Notes: generated by a model from the letters alone, not told the origin. 64,000 nt of DNA from Roseovarius sp. ZX-A-9 (GCF_028369135.1 NZ_JAPWHW010000004.1:1-64000), one strand, 5' to 3'. Counted from the first letter of the stretch, positions 32,640 through 42,034 are shown. Numbers and translations: made by a program.

Positions 32640-33545
32640 TTAAGCCAATCCGACCATGCGCCGGATGTCGGCAGGGCTTGCACCGTCCTTGCGGTATTTC
32701 GCGATCGCCCGGGCATCGTCGCGTTTGGCCAGACGCTTGCCCGCCGGGTCACGGATCAGGCGGTGGTGATGATAGACGGGTGTCGGCAGACCCAGTAGAA
32801 GTTGCAGAACGACATGGATGCGGGTGGCATCGAACAGGTCCTGTCCACGGATCACATGGGTGATCGCCTGAGCGGCATCATCGACCACCACGGCCAGGTG
32901 GTAGGCGGCACCGAAATCCTGACGCGCGACGACGACATCGCCGATCTCTGCCGTCAGGGCATCGCTCGAGAATGCGATAAGGCCGGTCGTGCCATCCGGG
33001 CCGCTACCGGTTTCGCGAAACGATATCTCGTTCTTCGGCAAATCGCTCTCCTTATCCTGCGCACGAAGCAGCTCGCAGGCGCGCGCCATGTCCAACCGCA
33101 GGGTTACGCCGCGCGGACGAACGGGGGATGCGCGTTCCGCCGCTGCGGCCTCGCGGCAGGTGCCCGAGTAGATCAGGCCGTCCGGCCCATGTGTGGGCAC
33201 GCCCTCTTGCGGCGCGTTTGCCGCTTCGCGGATATCACGCCGCGTGCAGCTACAGGGATAGAGTAGGCCCATGGACCAGAGCCGGTCGAGAGCGGCGTCA
33301 TACTCGGCTACGCAATCGGATTCTCGGCGGCACGGTTCCGGCCAGCGCAACCCGAGCCAGGCCAGATCCTCCTTGAGCTGGGCTTCCCATTCCGGTCGGG
33401 CGCGCGTCTGGTCCAGATCGTCGATCCTGAGCAGGAACTGACCGGCCTCGGCCACAGCCCTGTCATGGGCCAGCAGCGCGGAATAGGCATGACCCAAATG
33501 CAGTGGGCCGGTGGGGGACGGTGCGAACCGGGTTATGAAGGTCAC
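32640..33545 (-). CDS. gluQ: Glutamyl-Q tRNA(Asp) synthetase
   Basis: Attaches glutamate to queuosine at position 34 of tRNA-Asp. The 301-aa protein is a truncated class I glutamyl-tRNA synthetase: the HIGH-type motif in APSPTGPLHLGHAYS, a zinc-knuckle region (YPCSCTRRD ... SGTCREA) and the KMSKS-type motif GKRLAKRDD, but no anticodon-binding domain. That truncation distinguishes GluQ from GltX. It overlaps the start-proximal end of the upstream methyltransferase by 4 bases. Confidence 0.93.
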   Translation of the reverse strand: MTFITRFAPSPTGPLHLGHAYSALLAHDRAVAEAGQFLLRIDDLDQTRARPEWEAQLKEDLAWLGLRWPEPCRRESDCVAEYDAALDRLWSMGLLYPCSCTRRDIREAANAPQEGVPTHGPDGLIYSGTCREAAAAERASPVRPRGVTLRLDMARACELLRAQDKESDLPKNEISFRETGSGPDGTTGLIAFSSDALTAEIGDVVVARQDFGAAYHLAVVVDDAAQAITHVIRGQDLFDATRIHVVLQLLLGLPTPVYHHHRLIRDPAGKRLAKRDDARAIAKYRKDGASPADIRRMVGLA

Positions 33546-34156
33546 GCTTTTTCAATAACATAAACGTTAGAGTTCAAGTCTTTCCCTGGTAAGTGCGGGC
33601 CGTAACTCTGGCTCAGCAACCGCGCCGCGCCGCAATCCAGCCATTGATTGAGCCGCCCAACGTACTGCGGATCCGCAAGCGCGTGATCATTGTAGCTGAA
33701 GACCAGTATGTCACCCTGTCCCAGCGCCTTCATCAGCAGATCGAGGGTGTTGGCCGGGGCGGCACCAGTGCCGATCACCCCGATTGCGGCGATGGCGCGA
33801 TAGCTGTGCGCAGGCACCGGCGCAGGATCGTCGAGGTCGAGCAGCGAAAGCTTGCGATAGACATCCTTGCCACGCGCGCCGTCCAGCATCTCGGGGCTGG
33901 GGTCGGTGCCGTCTATCACCCGGTATCCGGCGAGCCGCAGTGCCAGACCCGACAGGCCTGTGCCGCAACCGAAATCGAGGATCGGGGCATCCGGGCTGGG
34001 AAGTTGCTCCCAGAGGGCCGCCGCGCAACGTCCGGGGGTAGCATAGCCGTTCTCGGCTATCTCGGCATCATAGGTGGCAGCCCAGGCATCGTAATGCGCC
34101 TGGGTCTTCTCGGAGCCATCGAGATCATAAGCCTTGTCGAGGAATTTCCCGCTCAT
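33542..34156 (-). CDS. Class I SAM-dependent methyltransferase
   Basis: The 204-aa protein has motif I DFGCGTGLSG (residues 61-70), motif II-like VIDGTDPSPEML and a downstream acidic strand, the Methyltransf_11/25 pattern. The substrate is unknown. An N-terminal YDAWAATYDAEI segment is typical of small-molecule or tRNA-related methyltransferases. The overlap with gluQ and closeness to trmFO (12 bases) suggest an operon trmFO-methyltransferase-gluQ and a possible tRNA-related role, which is inference only. Confidence 0.85.
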   Translation of the reverse strand: MSGKFLDKAYDLDGSEKTQAHYDAWAATYDAEIAENGYATPGRCAAALWEQLPSPDAPILDFGCGTGLSGLALRLAGYRVIDGTDPSPEMLDGARGKDVYRKLSLLDLDDPAPVPAHSYRAIAAIGVIGTGAAPANTLDLLMKALGQGDILVFSYNDHALADPQYVGRLNQWLDCGAARLLSQSYGPHLPGKDLNSNVYVIEKA

Positions 34157-34168
34157 GGCGCCAGAAAA

Positions 34169-35533
34169 TCACACAGTCTGGGCTGCGTCCAGTCTGCTGT
34201 GTTCCAGCCAATCGGTCCAGGCCGCTTTGGCCCGGTCGGTATAGGCTTTGTAACGGTCCTTGCGGCCGCGCCGCCCGCCCTTGAGCCCATCCACCGGGCG
34301 AAACAGGCCGAAATTGACGTTCATCGGCTGAAAGGTCTTGGCTTCGGCACCGCCGGTGATGTGGTGAATGAGCGCGCCCATGGCGCTGTCCTGCGGTGGC
34401 GCCGCCAGCGGAGACCCCAGGATTTCGGCGGCCGCCATCCGCCCCGAGAGCAGGCCCATCGCGGCGGATTCGACATAGCCCTCGACGCCGGTGATCTGCC
34501 CGGCAAAACGGATATTGGGGCGCGACCGCAGACGCATCTGCTCGTCCAGCAATGTCGGCGAATTGAGGAACGTGTTGCGGTGAATGCCACCCAACCGGGC
34601 AAAGCGCGCCTCTTCCAGACCGGGGATCATACGCAGCACTTCTGTCTGGGCGCCGTACTTCATTTTCGTCTGGAATCCCACAATGTTATAGAGCGTCCCT
34701 AATGCGTTATCGCGGCGTAGCTGAACCACGGCCCACGGCTTGGTATCGGGGGCATGCGGGTTGGTCAGGCCCACGGGTTTCATCGGCCCGTGGCGCAGCG
34801 ATTCACGCCCGCGTTCGGCGATCACTTCGATGGGCAGGCAGCCGTCGAAATATCCTGCGGTTTCGCCCTCATGAAACTCGGCCTTGTCGGCGGCCAGCAG
34901 CGCATCAATGAACGCCTCGTAAGTGTCACGGTCCATCGGGCAGTTCAGATAGGCGGTCCGTTCTTCTTCGGTCTCGCCCTTGTCATAGCGCGACTGCATC
35001 CACGCGCGCGACATGTCGATGCTGTCGTAATGGACAATGGGGGCAATGGCATCAAAGAAGGCCAGCGCGCCCTGTCCGGTTTCTGCCGCGATGGCCTGAC
35101 CCAGCTTTTCCGACGTCAGCGGGCCGGTGGCGATGATCCATTGGCCGCTCTCGGGCAGGCTGTCCACTTCGCCGTATTCGACCGACACGTTCGGATGCGC
35201 CTTGAGCGTTTCGGTCACGCTGCGGGCGAAGGGGTCGCGATCCACGGCCAGCGCGCCGCCCGCAGGCAGGCGGTGGCGGTCTGCGATCTGCATGATCAGG
35301 CCATTCGCCGCGCGCATTTCCCAATGCAGCAGGCCCACGGCGTTCTGTTCATCGTCGTCCGAGCGGAACGAGTTGGAACACACCATTTCGGCCAGATCGC
35401 CGGTACGATGGGCAAAGGTGCCAACGGTCGGGCGCATTTCGTGGATCACCACGCGAACGCCCATTTGGGCCGCCTGCCATGCTGCTTCTGATCCGGCCAT
35501 GCCGCCGCCGACGATATGAAGAATGTTGTCCAT
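34169..35533 (-). CDS. trmFO: Methylenetetrahydrofolate-tRNA-(uracil-5-)-methyltransferase TrmFO
   Basis: A folate- and FAD-dependent enzyme that forms m5U54 in tRNA. The 454-aa protein begins [20 protein letters not shown] with the FAD-binding GGGMAG motif, continues with [17 protein letters not shown]-type sequence (reads [11 protein letters not shown] here), and ends with the NVNFGLFRP and [13 protein letters not shown] segments. This distinguishes TrmFO from GidA/MnmG. It is the first gene of a probable three-gene operon with the methyltransferase and gluQ. Confidence 0.96.
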   Translation of the reverse strand: MDNILHIVGGGMAGSEAAWQAAQMGVRVVIHEMRPTVGTFAHRTGDLAEMVCSNSFRSDDDEQNAVGLLHWEMRAANGLIMQIADRHRLPAGGALAVDRDPFARSVTETLKAHPNVSVEYGEVDSLPESGQWIIATGPLTSEKLGQAIAAETGQGALAFFDAIAPIVHYDSIDMSRAWMQSRYDKGETEEERTAYLNCPMDRDTYEAFIDALLAADKAEFHEGETAGYFDGCLPIEVIAERGRESLRHGPMKPVGLTNPHAPDTKPWAVVQLRRDNALGTLYNIVGFQTKMKYGAQTEVLRMIPGLEEARFARLGGIHRNTFLNSPTLLDEQMRLRSRPNIRFAGQITGVEGYVESAAMGLLSGRMAAAEILGSPLAAPPQDSAMGALIHHITGGAEAKTFQPMNVNFGLFRPVDGLKGGRRGRKDRYKAYTDRAKAAWTDWLEHSRLDAAQTV

Positions 35534-35572
35534 GTCCCGCGATGTAGGGCATCAGGGTGGCTTTGGAAAGGG

Positions 35573-36913
35573 TCAGGACGGGGGCAGGTCGTTCAGGTTC
35601 AGCGGATCAAGCGGCAGCCCCGAGGGCACGGCATCGGGCACGCCCAGCCGCCCGCTGCGCGCGCAGGGATCTTCGAGCGCACCGAGAAACGCGAGGATCG
35701 CCTCGACCTCGTCATCGTGCAGGGAAACAGGCTCCAGTTCGACCGCCATCCCAAGGCGCTGGACCTCGTCGAAATCCTCCAGCACTTCGGTGTCCGACAC
35801 GCTTAGCTGCATGTTCTGCAACAGCGCATAGCCCAGCGTGTATTCGGCCAGCATGGTCAACGGATCAAGATGATGGCGCAGCATGTCTTCCAAGCGCGCA
35901 TAGGCGCCGTTATGCCCGTAAGGGGCTGTCAGCGTGACATTGCGCAGCGACGGGGTGCGAAACTTGTAGGCATCGGCCGGGTCGCCGGTCACGGCAGCGC
36001 GGCCATGATCGGCATAGCCCGGCCCGTGCCCCTTGCCGGGGCCGAATTGCGGGATGCCGATGGCATGAAAATCGTGATCGGTCTGAAACAGGCCGCCGTG
36101 GCAGTCGCCGCAGCCGCCCCTGCCATAAAACAACGACATGCCTTGGATTTCGGTATTGGTCAGCGCCGTATCGTCACCGCGCAGAAAGGCGTCATATCTA
36201 CTGTCCGTCGAGCGGAAATCGAAGGTGATGTAGTCGGCGATTGCGCGGCCGATATCCGTGATATGGATTGGTTCACCCGCGCCGATGATCCAGTCGAACT
36301 GCTTGCGATATTCCGGGATCGCCTCGACCCGCGCCGCCAGCATCTGCCACGCGCCGTCCTGCCCGCGAATCCGGCCAGCGGCGACCGCATCGGCAATCGG
36401 GTTCTCGCCCGTCTGGCCGGCCATCTCCTCATGGGACGTGATCGGCAGAATGGCCTGCGCCGCGAGCGGCGAGGGCAGGGGACGCTCCAATTCGCGTCCG
36501 GGAGGCATCGCGATATTGAACCGGGCGCTGGCATCCACCTGAACCCGGCCATCATGGAACAGCGTCGTGAATTCGCGCGCACCCAGATTATAGAGCGCCG
36601 GCGCGTTACGGGGAATGCGCGCCACCGGCATGTTGGCCGCGTCGGCCTTGCGCTGGAGCCCGAGGCCGATGCCGCCTTCGCCGATCGACAGCGATACCGC
36701 ATCACTACTGCCAAGGGCAGGGTGGTGACAGGTCGCGCAAGAGATATTCTGATTGCCAGACAGGACCGGATCAAAGAACAGTTGCCGCCCCAACAGAACC
36801 GAGGTGCCCCCCGGAACCGGGAATGTGTCATGTGCTGCGGGTGCAGGAAGATCACTCGCCATGCAGATGCCAGCCTGGAGCGATAGCATTCCGGCTACAG
36901 CCCACAGTTTCAT
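35573..36913 (-). CDS. Di-heme cytochrome c peroxidase / MauG-family protein
   Basis: The 446-aa protein has a signal peptide (cleavage near ICMAS) and two CxxCH haem sites: CATCH at residues 59-63 and CGDCH at 268-272. It also has the LPITSHEEMAG segment of this family. It is periplasmic. Family members reduce hydrogen peroxide with electrons from cytochrome c, or oxidise protein or small-molecule substrates. At 446 aa it is longer than classic CcpA (about 340 aa), so its substrate is uncertain. There is no mau cluster nearby. The upstream 177 bases are AT-rich and hold its promoter. Confidence 0.88.
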   Translation of the reverse strand: MKLWAVAGMLSLQAGICMASDLPAPAAHDTFPVPGGTSVLLGRQLFFDPVLSGNQNISCATCHHPALGSSDAVSLSIGEGGIGLGLQRKADAANMPVARIPRNAPALYNLGAREFTTLFHDGRVQVDASARFNIAMPPGRELERPLPSPLAAQAILPITSHEEMAGQTGENPIADAVAAGRIRGQDGAWQMLAARVEAIPEYRKQFDWIIGAGEPIHITDIGRAIADYITFDFRSTDSRYDAFLRGDDTALTNTEIQGMSLFYGRGGCGDCHGGLFQTDHDFHAIGIPQFGPGKGHGPGYADHGRAAVTGDPADAYKFRTPSLRNVTLTAPYGHNGAYARLEDMLRHHLDPLTMLAEYTLGYALLQNMQLSVSDTEVLEDFDEVQRLGMAVELEPVSLHDDEVEAILAFLGALEDPCARSGRLGVPDAVPSGLPLDPLNLNDLPPS

Positions 36914-37090
36914 GACGTCAAACCCCTAAAAAACTTAAATTATCGGACATAGTGTTTAAAATGCGGCGGAAAAACGGCAATTCTGGAAATAGATCGGTTC
37001 GATTTTGGAAACAAACCGCAACAATCTGTCAATAAACAAGGATTCGCGTGACAATGGTCGAAGCGCTGCGCGACAGGGTCCGTAGCGGGC

Positions 37091-37876
37091 CTATTGTTGC
37101 CAATCAGGCGGGCGCTTTTCGATAAAGGCGCTGATCCCTTCCTCGGTGTCGCGCCACAGCATGTTTTCCACCATGACATCGCCGGTATAGGCATAGGCCT
37201 GCTCCAGCGGCATCTCGATCTGGTTGTAGAACGCTTGTTTGCCGATACGCACGGCAGCCCCCAGTTTTGCGGCGATGGTTTCGGCCAGCGCTTCGGCTTC
37301 GGCTTCCAGTTGCTCGGCGGGCACGGCGCGATTGATCAACCCCAGTTCCACGGCGCGGTCGGTGTCGATGAAACTGCCAGTGGTCAGCATCTCGAACGCC
37401 TGTTTGCGGGGGATGTTGCGACTGAGCGCCACCATCGGTGTCGAACAGAACAGCCCGATATTGACTCCGTTGACACCAAACCGCGTGCCCGTCGCGGCAA
37501 GCGCCAGATCGCAGGAGGCGACCAGTTGACAGCCCGCGGCGGTGGCGATGCCATGCGGCGCGGCAATCACCGGCTGGGGCAGGGCGCGGATCGCCAACAT
37601 GACCGCTGTGCAGCGCTGGAACAGGTCCTTGAAATAAGCCTTGCCGCCATCCTCGGCCTGCCGCCCTGCGGTCATCTCTTTCAGGTCGTGCCCGGCGCAA
37701 AAGGCCTTGCCCGCGCCCGACAGGATCACGGCGCGAATTTGTGGCTGGTTCGACAGTGTTTCGAGCTCGGCCCTCAAGGCCGCCAGCATCGCGTCGCTCA
37801 GCGCGTTGAGCCGCTCTGGCGCGTTCATCCGCAGATGCGCCACGCCATCTTTGTCGGTCCGTTCCAGTATCGCCAT
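37091..37876 (-). CDS. Enoyl-CoA hydratase/isomerase family protein
   Basis: The 261-aa crotonase-fold protein begins MAILERTDKDGVAHLRMNAPERLNAL, with the oxyanion-hole motif SGAGKAFCAGHDLKEM and a later IATAAGCQLVASCDLALA stretch. The ATG at 37876 has an AGGGAG ribosome-binding site; the longer 334-aa reading continues into the divergent thioesterase gene and is rejected. The CAGHDL context suggests a hydratase or isomerase acting on acyl-CoA in fatty acid or amino acid breakdown; the substrate is not known. Confidence 0.93.
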   Translation of the reverse strand: MAILERTDKDGVAHLRMNAPERLNALSDAMLAALRAELETLSNQPQIRAVILSGAGKAFCAGHDLKEMTAGRQAEDGGKAYFKDLFQRCTAVMLAIRALPQPVIAAPHGIATAAGCQLVASCDLALAATGTRFGVNGVNIGLFCSTPMVALSRNIPRKQAFEMLTTGSFIDTDRAVELGLINRAVPAEQLEAEAEALAETIAAKLGAAVRIGKQAFYNQIEMPLEQAYAYTGDVMVENMLWRDTEEGISAFIEKRPPDWQQ

Positions 37877-37943
37877 CTTGCTACTCCCTCGAACATGGGC
37901 AACCTTGGGGCAATCGTAGCGGTACGCAGGCACGGAGAAAAGC

Positions 37944-38363
37944 ATGGGTTTGCAGATGAGCACCGAGGAACTGAAGGCGTTCCTCAAGGCCGAGTTTCCA
38001 CAGGTGAGCGGCGAATTTGCCATCGAAGACCTGGGCGAGATGCGAATCCGCACGCGCCTTCTGGTGGGAGAGCGGCATTTGCGGCCCGGCGGCACCGTGT
38101 CCGGCCCGTCGATCTTTGCGCTGGCGGATGTGTCGGTCTACCTGGCGGTTCTGGCGATGATCGGCCCGCAGGGCCTTGCGGTGACGACAAACTGCTCGAT
38201 CGACTTCATGCGCAAACCCGCCGCAGGTGTGGACCTGATTGCCGAATGCCGCCTGCTCAAGCTGGGTCGCGTTCTGGCGGTGGGCGAGGTGCTGATCTTT
38301 TCCGAAGGAAGCGAGGCGCCCGTGGCTCGCGCCAGCATGACCTATTCAATCCCGCCCAAGTAA
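37944..38363 (+). CDS. PaaI-family acyl-CoA thioesterase
   Basis: A 139-aa hotdog-fold protein. RPGGTVSGPSIFALADVSVYLAVL is the helix with the catalytic region of PaaI/DUF4442-type thioesterases, and VTTNCSIDFMRKP is the following conserved strand. It cleaves acyl-CoA esters. It is divergent from the enoyl-CoA hydratase with 67 bases between, so the two may be coregulated in acyl-CoA metabolism. Confidence 0.88.
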   Translation: MGLQMSTEELKAFLKAEFPQVSGEFAIEDLGEMRIRTRLLVGERHLRPGGTVSGPSIFALADVSVYLAVLAMIGPQGLAVTTNCSIDFMRKPAAGVDLIAECRLLKLGRVLAVGEVLIFSEGSEAPVARASMTYSIPPK

Positions 38364-38414
38364 CGGGCCTGCACCCGCTTTATACGGCCTCGGGCCAGCA
38401 ATGCCGACAAAAAA

Positions 38415-38435
38415 GGCCGGGCGTATTGCCCGGCC
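38415..38435 (-). terminator. Terminator of the DUF1127 gene
   Basis: GGCCGGGC and GCCCGGCC form an 8-bp stem with a GTATT loop. The six A residues before it on the plus strand give the T-run on the minus strand, 28 bases after the DUF1127 stop. Confidence 0.8.
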
Positions 38436-38463
38436 AGTGGAAGAGGTCTCGCATCAGGGACAG

Positions 38464-38688
38464 CTACGGCCTCCAGAACCATTTGCGGCTTTCCAGCGTT
38501 GCCTGGCGCGGGCTCATCCCGATATCGTCCAGCGCGTGAGCGGGCAACGTCGCCAGCGTCTTGCGCGTGCGATGGCGGAATGACCAAAGTGCGATGAGAT
38601 ACGCAAAACGAACCGCGATCACCGCCAGCACCGGAAGTGCAGGGACCTGGGTCAGGGCCATCCGATCGGTTTGGGTGAGGGTCAGCAT
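38464..38688 (-). CDS. DUF1127 domain protein
   Basis: The 74-aa protein has a hydrophobic stretch (about residues 17-36) and then the DUF1127 signature: RHRTRKTLATLPAHALDDIGMSPRQA. DUF1127 proteins are small, arginine-rich regulators; in some alphaproteobacteria they link to phosphate or RNA metabolism, but the role here is unknown. The ATG at 38688 follows AGGAGATGAG. It is divergent from the MocR gene, with a palindromic operator 16 to 31 bases upstream of its start, so the MocR protein probably controls it. Confidence 0.88.
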   Translation of the reverse strand: MLTLTQTDRMALTQVPALPVLAVIAVRFAYLIALWSFRHRTRKTLATLPAHALDDIGMSPRQATLESRKWFWRP

Positions 38689-38703
38689 CGTCTCATCTCC
38701 TGT

Positions 38704-38719
38704 ATTGTATTGGTACAAT
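38704..38719. promoter_or_regulatory. Palindromic operator, site 1 (ATTGT-N6-ACAAT)
   Basis: ATTGTATTGGTACAAT lies between the divergent DUF1127 and MocR genes. It matches site 3 (38832) at 15 of 16 positions. Confidence 0.65.
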
Positions 38720-38774
38720 TTGCGTGGTACGCAAAAATGGATTACGAAATTTTGCTGTGGCTGGCGAGGGGAAC

Positions 38775-38791
38775 ATTGTGACTGATACAAT
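38775..38791. promoter_or_regulatory. Operator-like site 2 (ATTGT-N7-ACAAT)
   Basis: ATTGTGACTGATACAAT has the same half-sites as the other two with one extra spacer base. It covers the GTG start codon of the MocR gene. Confidence 0.5.
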
Positions 38792-40172
38792 TTGGACTCC
38801 TGATTTCACCCGAAAATCTGATCCAAAGTACATTGTATTGATACAATACATCCGCGAAGCCATTAGATCTGGCCGATTGACGCCGGGGACAAGGATGCCG
38901 CCGGTCCGCGAGTTGGCCTGGAAGCTGGGCATCACGCCGGGCACCGTGGCGCGCGCCTACAAGCTGGCGACCGATGAAGGGCTGGTCGAGGCCGCCGTGG
39001 GGCGCGGCACCTTTGTCACCGGCGCGCCACAGCCCGTCGTCGCCCCACCAGAGCCACTGATCAATTTCACGCAATCCGGCCTGCTCGATTTTCGCGCCGC
39101 CCGCGTGCCCGAAGTGGGCCAGAGCCGGGCGATCCGTGCGGTGCTGCAGCAGTTGGGCCAGATGCAGGACGCGCCCTATCTCGACTACCCGACCTCCCAG
39201 ACCGACCTAGCAGCGCGCCAACAGGTGGTGGGCTGGATCGGGCAGGACCGCGCCGGGCGGCTGATCCCTGACGATATCGTTCTGGGGCTGGGTGCGCAGA
39301 ACACGGTGATGATGGTGCTGCAGGCTTGTCTGCACGGACCCAGCCCTGTGGTCCTGACCGAGAGCCTCGCCTATCCGGGTGTGCGCCATGCCGCGAGACT
39401 GCTGCGCGCCCAACTGATCGGGGTGGAGATCGACGAGGAAGGGTTGCGCCCAGACCGGCTGGAAGAGGCGCTGCGCCGTCATGGCGGTCAGGTGCTGCTG
39501 CTGTCGCCCCATGCCCACAGCCCGACCACCGCGCGCATGGGGCTGGAACGCCGCCAGCGCATCGCGGATATCGCGGAACGCTACCAGTTGCAGATCATCG
39601 AAGATGACTGCCATGTGATCAACCGCCCCGATATGCCGAGCTTTCGCGCGATCTGTCCCGAGCGCGGCTGGTTCGTCTCGTCCCTGACAAAATCCGTTTC
39701 GGCCGCCTTGCGCTTTGGTTTTGCCGCCTGCCCGGCGGATCAGGCGCCAGTTGCGCGTCAAGTGGCGCAATCGACATTCTACGGTCTGCCCCAGCCAATG
39801 CTGGACCTGTGTGCCGAATTGATCCGCTCTGGTGAGGCCGAGCGCATCCGCACGCAGGTTGAAGCTGAAATCGCCCGCCGGGTGCGCATCGCGGTCAACA
39901 TTCTGGGGCAGTGGGACATTCATTGGCGGACCGATATCCCGTTCCTCTGGCTGCGGCTGCCACAAGGCTGGCGTGGCTCGACCTTTGCCATGGCCTGCGA
40001 GGCAGAGGGGATGCGGATCAAGCCCGCGGACGAATTCGCGCCGCCAGACGGCGTCGCGCCACATGCGGTGCGCCTGACACTGAACGCGGTCGCGGACGTG
40101 GCCGCGCTGGAGGACGGTCTGCGCCGGATCGCGGCTTTGTTGGCGCGACCGCCCGTGAATGTGGATTTTTGA
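38778..40172 (+). CDS. MocR/GntR-type regulator with aminotransferase domain
   Basis: Fused regulator: an N-terminal GntR winged helix (residues about 15-75, with PPVRELAWKLGITPGTVARAYK) and a fold-type I PLP aminotransferase-like domain (about 110-460). The expected PLP lysine lies in VSSLTKSVSAALRFGF. The protein is 464 aa from GTG 38778, which follows GAGGGGAAC; a GTG at 38724 adds 18 residues. MocR proteins sense amines, amino acids or vitamin B6. Targets are inferred to be its own gene and the divergent DUF1127 gene, from repeated ATTGT/ACAAT palindromes. Confidence 0.93.
   Translation: MTDTIWTPDFTRKSDPKYIVLIQYIREAIRSGRLTPGTRMPPVRELAWKLGITPGTVARAYKLATDEGLVEAAVGRGTFVTGAPQPVVAPPEPLINFTQSGLLDFRAARVPEVGQSRAIRAVLQQLGQMQDAPYLDYPTSQTDLAARQQVVGWIGQDRAGRLIPDDIVLGLGAQNTVMMVLQACLHGPSPVVLTESLAYPGVRHAARLLRAQLIGVEIDEEGLRPDRLEEALRRHGGQVLLLSPHAHSPTTARMGLERRQRIADIAERYQLQIIEDDCHVINRPDMPSFRAICPERGWFVSSLTKSVSAALRFGFAACPADQAPVARQVAQSTFYGLPQPMLDLCAELIRSGEAERIRTQVEAEIARRVRIAVNILGQWDIHWRTDIPFLWLRLPQGWRGSTFAMACEAEGMRIKPADEFAPPDGVAPHAVRLTLNAVADVAALEDGLRRIAALLARPPVNVDF
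38832..38847. promoter_or_regulatory. Palindromic operator, site 3 (inside the MocR coding region)
   Basis: ATTGTATTGATACAAT lies within codons of the N-terminal region of the MocR gene, 54 bases after its start. The arms ATTGTAT/ATACAAT are perfect. Confidence 0.6.
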
Positions 40173-40237
40173 TGGGGTATTATAATACCTAAATCTCAAC
40201 ACATTGTTTTCGCTTAATTTATTCCAACCAACCTCCC

Positions 40238-40265
40238 TTGACGTGGCGCGCAGCCCCTTTATACA
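40238..40265 (+). promoter_or_regulatory. Putative promoter of rplM-rpsI
   Basis: TTGACG (40238-40243) and TATACA (40260-40265) are spaced by 16 bases, close to the sigma-70-type pattern. About 65 bases of leader follow before the rplM start. Confidence 0.6.
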
Positions 40266-40332
40266 CCGACCATCACATGCAGGAGCGCTCCGGTGCCTTG
40301 CCAACGAACACCACATAGGGTTTCGACGTAAA

Positions 40333-40797
40333 ATGAAGACATTCTCTGCAACTCCGGCAGATATCGACAAGAAATGGATCCTGATCGACGCTGAAGGCGT
40401 TGTTCTGGGCCGTCTCGCCTCGATCATCGCCACTCGCCTGCGCGGCAAGCACAAGGCCAGCTTTACCCCCCACATGGACATGGGCGACAACGTCATTGTC
40501 ATCAATGCGGACAAGGTCCAACTGACCGGCAAGAAGCGTGACAAGCCCAACTACTGGCACACGGGCCATCCGGGCGGCATCAAATCCCGCACCACCGGCC
40601 AAATCCTCGAGGGCAAGTACCCCGAGCGTGTCGTCATGCAGGCCGTCAAGCGCATGCTGCCCGGCAACCGCCTGAGCCGCACGATCATGACCAACCTGCG
40701 CGTCTACGCCGGCGCCGAGCATCCCCACGAGGCGCAAAGCCCCGAAGTGCTGGATGTGAAGAACATGAACTCCAAGAACACGCGGGTGGCTTACTGA
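40333..40797 (+). CDS. rplM: 50S ribosomal protein L13
   Basis: A 154-aa early-assembly protein of the large subunit. It begins [20 protein letters not shown] and carries the conserved [18 protein letters not shown] segment. The ATG at 40333 was chosen because upstream residues are not L13-like; the ribosome-binding site is weak (AGGGTTTCGACGTAAA). Its stop overlaps the rpsI start (TGATG). The 65-base leader may carry an autoregulatory structure, which I cannot define. Confidence 0.98.
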   Translation: MKTFSATPADIDKKWILIDAEGVVLGRLASIIATRLRGKHKASFTPHMDMGDNVIVINADKVQLTGKKRDKPNYWHTGHPGGIKSRTTGQILEGKYPERVVMQAVKRMLPGNRLSRTIMTNLRVYAGAEHPHEAQSPEVLDVKNMNSKNTRVAY

Positions 40798-41282
40798 TGG
40801 CTGAAGAAATCAAATCCCTCGAAGGGCTCGAAGCGGTCGCCGAAGGCGTCGTTGCTACCGAAGCCGCCGTCACCCGTGAGCCGGTTCGTGACGAGCTGGG
40901 CCGGTCCTATGCCACGGGCAAGCGTAAAGACGCCGCCGCCCGCGTCTGGATCAAGCCGGGTTCCGGTAAGGTCACGGTCAATGGCAAGGACATGAACGCC
41001 TATTTCGCGCGTCCCGTTCTGCAGATGATCCTGCGTCAGCCGTTCACCGTGTCGGGCACCGAGGACCAGTTTGACGTGATGGCAACCGTCAAGGGTGGTG
41101 GCCTTTCGGGTCAGGCCGGCGCGGTCAAGCACGGCATCTCGAAAGCGCTGCAGCTTTATGATCCCAGCCTGCGCGCGGCACTCAAGGCCGCCGGCTTCCT
41201 GACCCGCGACAGCCGCGTGGTGGAACGTAAGAAATACGGCAAGGCCAAAGCGCGTAAGAGCTTCCAGTTCTCCAAGCGTTGA
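40797..41282 (+). CDS. rpsI: 30S ribosomal protein S9
   Basis: The 161-aa small-subunit protein ends with the basic [11 protein letters not shown] tail that reaches the P-site tRNA. The [16 protein letters not shown] segment is the family signature. The 30-residue acidic N-terminal extension ([14 protein letters not shown]...) is longer than in E. coli but usual in this group. A terminator follows 20 bases later. Confidence 0.98.
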   Translation: MAEEIKSLEGLEAVAEGVVATEAAVTREPVRDELGRSYATGKRKDAAARVWIKPGSGKVTVNGKDMNAYFARPVLQMILRQPFTVSGTEDQFDVMATVKGGGLSGQAGAVKHGISKALQLYDPSLRAALKAAGFLTRDSRVVERKKYGKAKARKSFQFSKR

Positions 41283-41302
41283 TATCTTTGCCAAGTTTTC
41301 GG

Positions 41303-41333
41303 AAAAAGGGCTGCCTTCGGGCGGCCCTTTTTT
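41303..41333 (+). terminator. Terminator of rplM-rpsI
   Basis: AAAAAGGGC pairs with GGCCCTTTTTT around TGCCTTCGGGC-type loop sequence; the run of six T completes a strong Rho-independent terminator. Confidence 0.9.
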
Positions 41334-41416
41334 ATGCCCGTCGCTGACTGGGGCTTTGAACGCTCAATGAAAATTCAGCGCGTCCCCCAAGGTATCTTCA
41401 GCAAGCAGAAGCCGTG

Positions 41417-42034
41417 TCAGCTGTCCGGTGGCAGAAGCCCAAGGCCGCGCAGGTAGATGCCGATGCCGCTCTCCAACAGATCCTCGGGCGGGTAGGGTGA
41501 CTGTGCCCCGGGCGAGCCGCGCGCGAAAAGCTCCACCACCCCGTGGCTCAGCGCCCAGATATGGGCCGAGAACATCGCGGGTGGCGGCCGTTTTTCAGGA
41601 GGGATGTGCTGTGACAGCTCTTGCGCGGCCTTTTCCAGAACGCTGCGCGCGCGCAGTGCGGCAGCGGCCAGATCGGCGGTGCGGTTGACCGAGATGCCGC
41701 TTTCGAACATCGCGATGTAGTGGCCGGGATGCTTGCGCGCAAAGGCCAGATAGGCGCGCCCCGTGGCCTCGAACGCGGCCATGGCGGAAGGTTGACCGCC
41801 ATCATAGGCGTATTGCATCAGATCGGTGAAAATCTCGTAACCTTGGCGGGCCGCCTCGGCGATCAGATCATCGCGCCCGGCGAAATGGCGATAGACGGCA
41901 GCGGGTGTGACGCCCGCCTGCTTGGCCGCCTCCGAGAGGGTAAAGCCGGTTGGCCCCTTCGCCTCGATCAACGCCAGCGCCGCCTCGACCAGCGCTTGGC
42001 GCAGATTGCCGTGATGATAGCCGCGTTTAGACAT
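41417..42034 (-). CDS. TetR/AcrR-family regulator
   Basis: The 205-aa protein begins [20 protein letters not shown] and has the TetR helix-turn-helix (about 25-50; [21 protein letters not shown]), followed by a helical ligand-binding domain resembling the TetR_C_33/WHG type. The longer 282-aa reading overlaps ppk2 in another frame and is rejected. It overlaps ppk2 by 8 bases on the same strand, so the two are cotranscribed; whether it controls ppk2 is not known. Confidence 0.9.
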   Translation of the reverse strand: MSKRGYHHGNLRQALVEAALALIEAKGPTGFTLSEAAKQAGVTPAAVYRHFAGRDDLIAEAARQGYEIFTDLMQYAYDGGQPSAMAAFEATGRAYLAFARKHPGHYIAMFESGISVNRTADLAAAALRARSVLEKAAQELSQHIPPEKRPPPAMFSAHIWALSHGVVELFARGSPGAQSPYPPEDLLESGIGIYLRGLGLLPPDS

